This document shows positions 4,104 through 5,506 of a stretch of DNA of 5,506 nt, one piece after another. This DNA comes from Pseudomonadota bacterium (GTDB lineage: Bacteria; Pseudomonadota; Gammaproteobacteria; Steroidobacterales; Steroidobacteraceae), in the NCBI GenBank assembly GCA_021820785.1, contig JAKADE010000216.1:1-5506 (forward strand), read 5' to 3'. Every line of letters starts with the position of its first letter. Position 1 is the stretch's first letter. The translations under genes were made by a program, and so were the position numbers. The notes below the pieces were generated by a model. That model worked only from the letters and a program-made list of their open reading frames with translations, was not told the DNA's origin and did not search any database.

Positions 4104-5506
4104 CGGACACGTTCTCGCAGGCCAGGCCACTGCGCCACCTCGTGCTGGTGCTCGGCGACCAGCTCGACGCCGCCGCGGCCGCATTCGACGGCTGCGATAA
4201 GGAGCACGACGCCATCTGGATGGCCGAAGTGCAGGAGGAGTCGACGCACGTGTGGTCGGCCCAGCAGCGCATCGCGCTGTTCCTGAGCGCCATGCGTCAC
4301 TTTGCCGCCGCCCGGCGCGAGGCCGGCTGGACCGTGCACTACAGCGCGCTCGATGCCGCCGGAAACACCGGCACGCTGGCCGGGGAGCTCAGCCGGACAC
4401 TGCGTCGGGTGCGACCGTCGTCCCTGCGACTCACCGCCCCCGGAGACTGGCGGGTCCTCGAGGCGCTGCGTGCCGCCGCGCAGGCGGCCGCAGTACCGCT
4501 CGAGCTGTGTACCGACCGCCACTTCTACGTCAGCGTGCGCGAGTTCGCCCACCACGCCCGCGGCCGCCGCCAACTGCGCATGGAATACTTCTACCGCGAA
4601 CTGCGCCGGCGCCACGACGTGCTGATGCAGGACGGTGCGCCAGTCGGAGGACAATGGAACTTCGATGCCGACAACCGCGAGTCGTTTCCCGCCAGTGGGC
4701 CCCCAGCGGTGCCCGCAGCCCCGACGTTCACGCCGGACGCCCTGACCCGTGAGGTGATGGAACTGGTTCGCCGGCGCTTCGGTGCCCATCCTGGGACGCT
4801 GGAGGGATTCTCCTGGCCGGTGACGCCCGCGCAGGCACACCAGGCCCTCGAGGCGTTCATCCGGGACCGCCTCGGCCAGTTCGGGCGCTGGCAGGACGCC
4901 CTCTGGCCCGGCGAGTCCGGGTTGTGGCACGCGAAACTCTCTGCGGCGCTGAACCTGAAGTTGCTCGACCCGCGCACCGCGATCCAGGCGGCCGAGACCG
5001 CGTGGCGCGACGGCGCGGCCCCCCTGCCGAGCGCGGAAGGCTTCATCCGTCAGATCCTCGGGTGGCGCGAGTATGTGCGCGGCATCTACTGGACGCAGAT
5101 GCCGCAGTACGCCGAGCGCAACGCGTTCGCGGCTGAGGCGGATCTTCCCGGGTTTTACTGGACCGGCGAGGCGCCCATGCCCTGCCTCGCCGATGCACTG
5201 CGCCAGACGCTGCACGCCGGCTACGCGCATCACATCCAGCGGCTGATGGTGATCGGCCTGTACGCACTGCTGCTCGGGGTGCGTCCGCGCGAAATTCATC
5301 ACTGGTTTCTCGCCGTCTATGTCGATGCGGTCGAATGGGTGGAGATGCCCAATGTGCTCGGCATGAGCCAATTTGCCGATGGCGGGCTGATGGCGAGCAA
5401 GCCGTACATCGCGAGCGGCCAGTACATCAAACGCATGAGCGCCGGGGCGTATTGCCGCCATTGCCGCTTCGACCCGGGGGAGCGTACCGGGCCGCGCGCC
5501 TGTCCG
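4100..5506 (+). CDS. Iron-sulfur bacterial (6-4) photolyase (FeS-BCP family), cut by the right window edge
   Basis: 469 codons are visible; the family is about 500-520 residues, so only the C-terminus is missing. These enzymes repair UV-induced pyrimidine (6-4) photoproducts with FAD, a ribolumazine antenna and a [4Fe-4S] cluster. Seen: LRHLVLVLGDQLD (11-23), the N-terminal antenna domain (to about 130), LRMEYFYRE (159-167), WNFDADNR (186-193), LNLKLL (284-289), GFIRQILGWREYVRG (314-328) and YAHHIQRLM (375-383) with His377-His378. GMSQFADGG follows at 421-429. Cysteines 362, 452, 455 and 468 match the four cluster ligands of Agrobacterium PhrB in order and nearly in spacing (CxxC-x12-C at the end). 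An in-frame TAA at 4097 excludes earlier starts; the GTG at 4100 precedes the conserved first strand, with no strong Shine-Dalgarno sequence, so it probably depends on coupling to DUF2256. Databases may call it cryptochrome/photolyase-related protein. Confidence 0.93.
   Translation, partial: MTDTFSQARPLRHLVLVLGDQLDAAAAAFDGCDKEHDAIWMAEVQEESTHVWSAQQRIALFLSAMRHFAAARREAGWTVHYSALDAAGNTGTLAGELSRTLRRVRPSSLRLTAPGDWRVLEALRAAAQAAAVPLELCTDRHFYVSVREFAHHARGRRQLRMEYFYRELRRRHDVLMQDGAPVGGQWNFDADNRESFPASGPPAVPAAPTFTPDALTREVMELVRRRFGAHPGTLEGFSWPVTPAQAHQALEAFIRDRLGQFGRWQDALWPGESGLWHAKLSAALNLKLLDPRTAIQAAETAWRDGAAPLPSAEGFIRQILGWREYVRGIYWTQMPQYAERNAFAAEADLPGFYWTGEAPMPCLADALRQTLHAGYAHHIQRLMVIGLYALLLGVRPREIHHWFLAVYVDAVEWVEMPNVLGMSQFADGGLMASKPYIASGQYIKRMSAGAYCRHCRFDPGERTGPRACP

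Noticed and set aside
3845..5461. Long open frame on the minus strand (538 codons)
   Set aside because: It is the antisense shadow of the FeS photolyase and DUF2256, whose plus-strand products match known families throughout; the minus-strand product is low-complexity and matches nothing recognised.
1..5506. CRISPR array, tRNA or rRNA genes
   Set aside because: No regularly spaced direct repeats and no recognisable tRNA or rRNA segments were seen on either strand.

Overview
The window is GC-rich, densely coding bacterial chromosome. GC-rich third codon positions and the protein types suggest a proteobacterium, most likely a gamma- or betaproteobacterium, but nothing in it fixes the genus. 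It carries four intact genes, two genes cut by the window edges, one small zinc-ribbon gene, and two gene remnants.

Left part (1-2188): an alpha-glucan (glycogen) phosphorylase gene runs off the left edge on the minus strand. It diverges from a plus-strand run of three stress-type genes: a UspA universal stress protein, a two-CBS-domain protein, and an HPF/RaiA-like ribosome-associated protein. The gaps between the three are about 40 bases and each has its own ribosome binding site, so they look like one operon. A two-tier hairpin (2142-2188) closes it. The divergent control region (423-632) holds a perfect 10-bp inverted repeat on either side of a TTGACA. These genes fit together as carbon-reserve use, energy sensing and ribosome hibernation during starvation or low oxygen (inference).

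Middle (2189-3501): a separately promoted gene for an Old Yellow Enzyme-type NADH:flavin oxidoreductase, with a strong Shine-Dalgarno sequence. It is followed by a perfect 16-bp stem hairpin.

Right part (3502-5506): a photolyase locus that has been rearranged. The first 39 codons of a photolyase/cryptochrome-type gene remain (3514-3633). Next come about 170 bases of non-coding, less GC-rich DNA with an attC-like imperfect palindrome (3663-3750), then the N-terminal fragment of a TnpB (IS200/IS605-type OrfB) protein. That fragment reads in frame into a small DUF2256 zinc-ribbon gene. DUF2256 overlaps by 4 bases the start of an iron-sulfur bacterial (6-4) photolyase (FeS-BCP type), which runs off the right edge with all four predicted cluster cysteines visible. 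The simplest reading is that an ancestral photolyase - DUF2256 - FeS-photolyase cluster lost most of its first gene through a mobile-element event, while the two downstream genes were kept.
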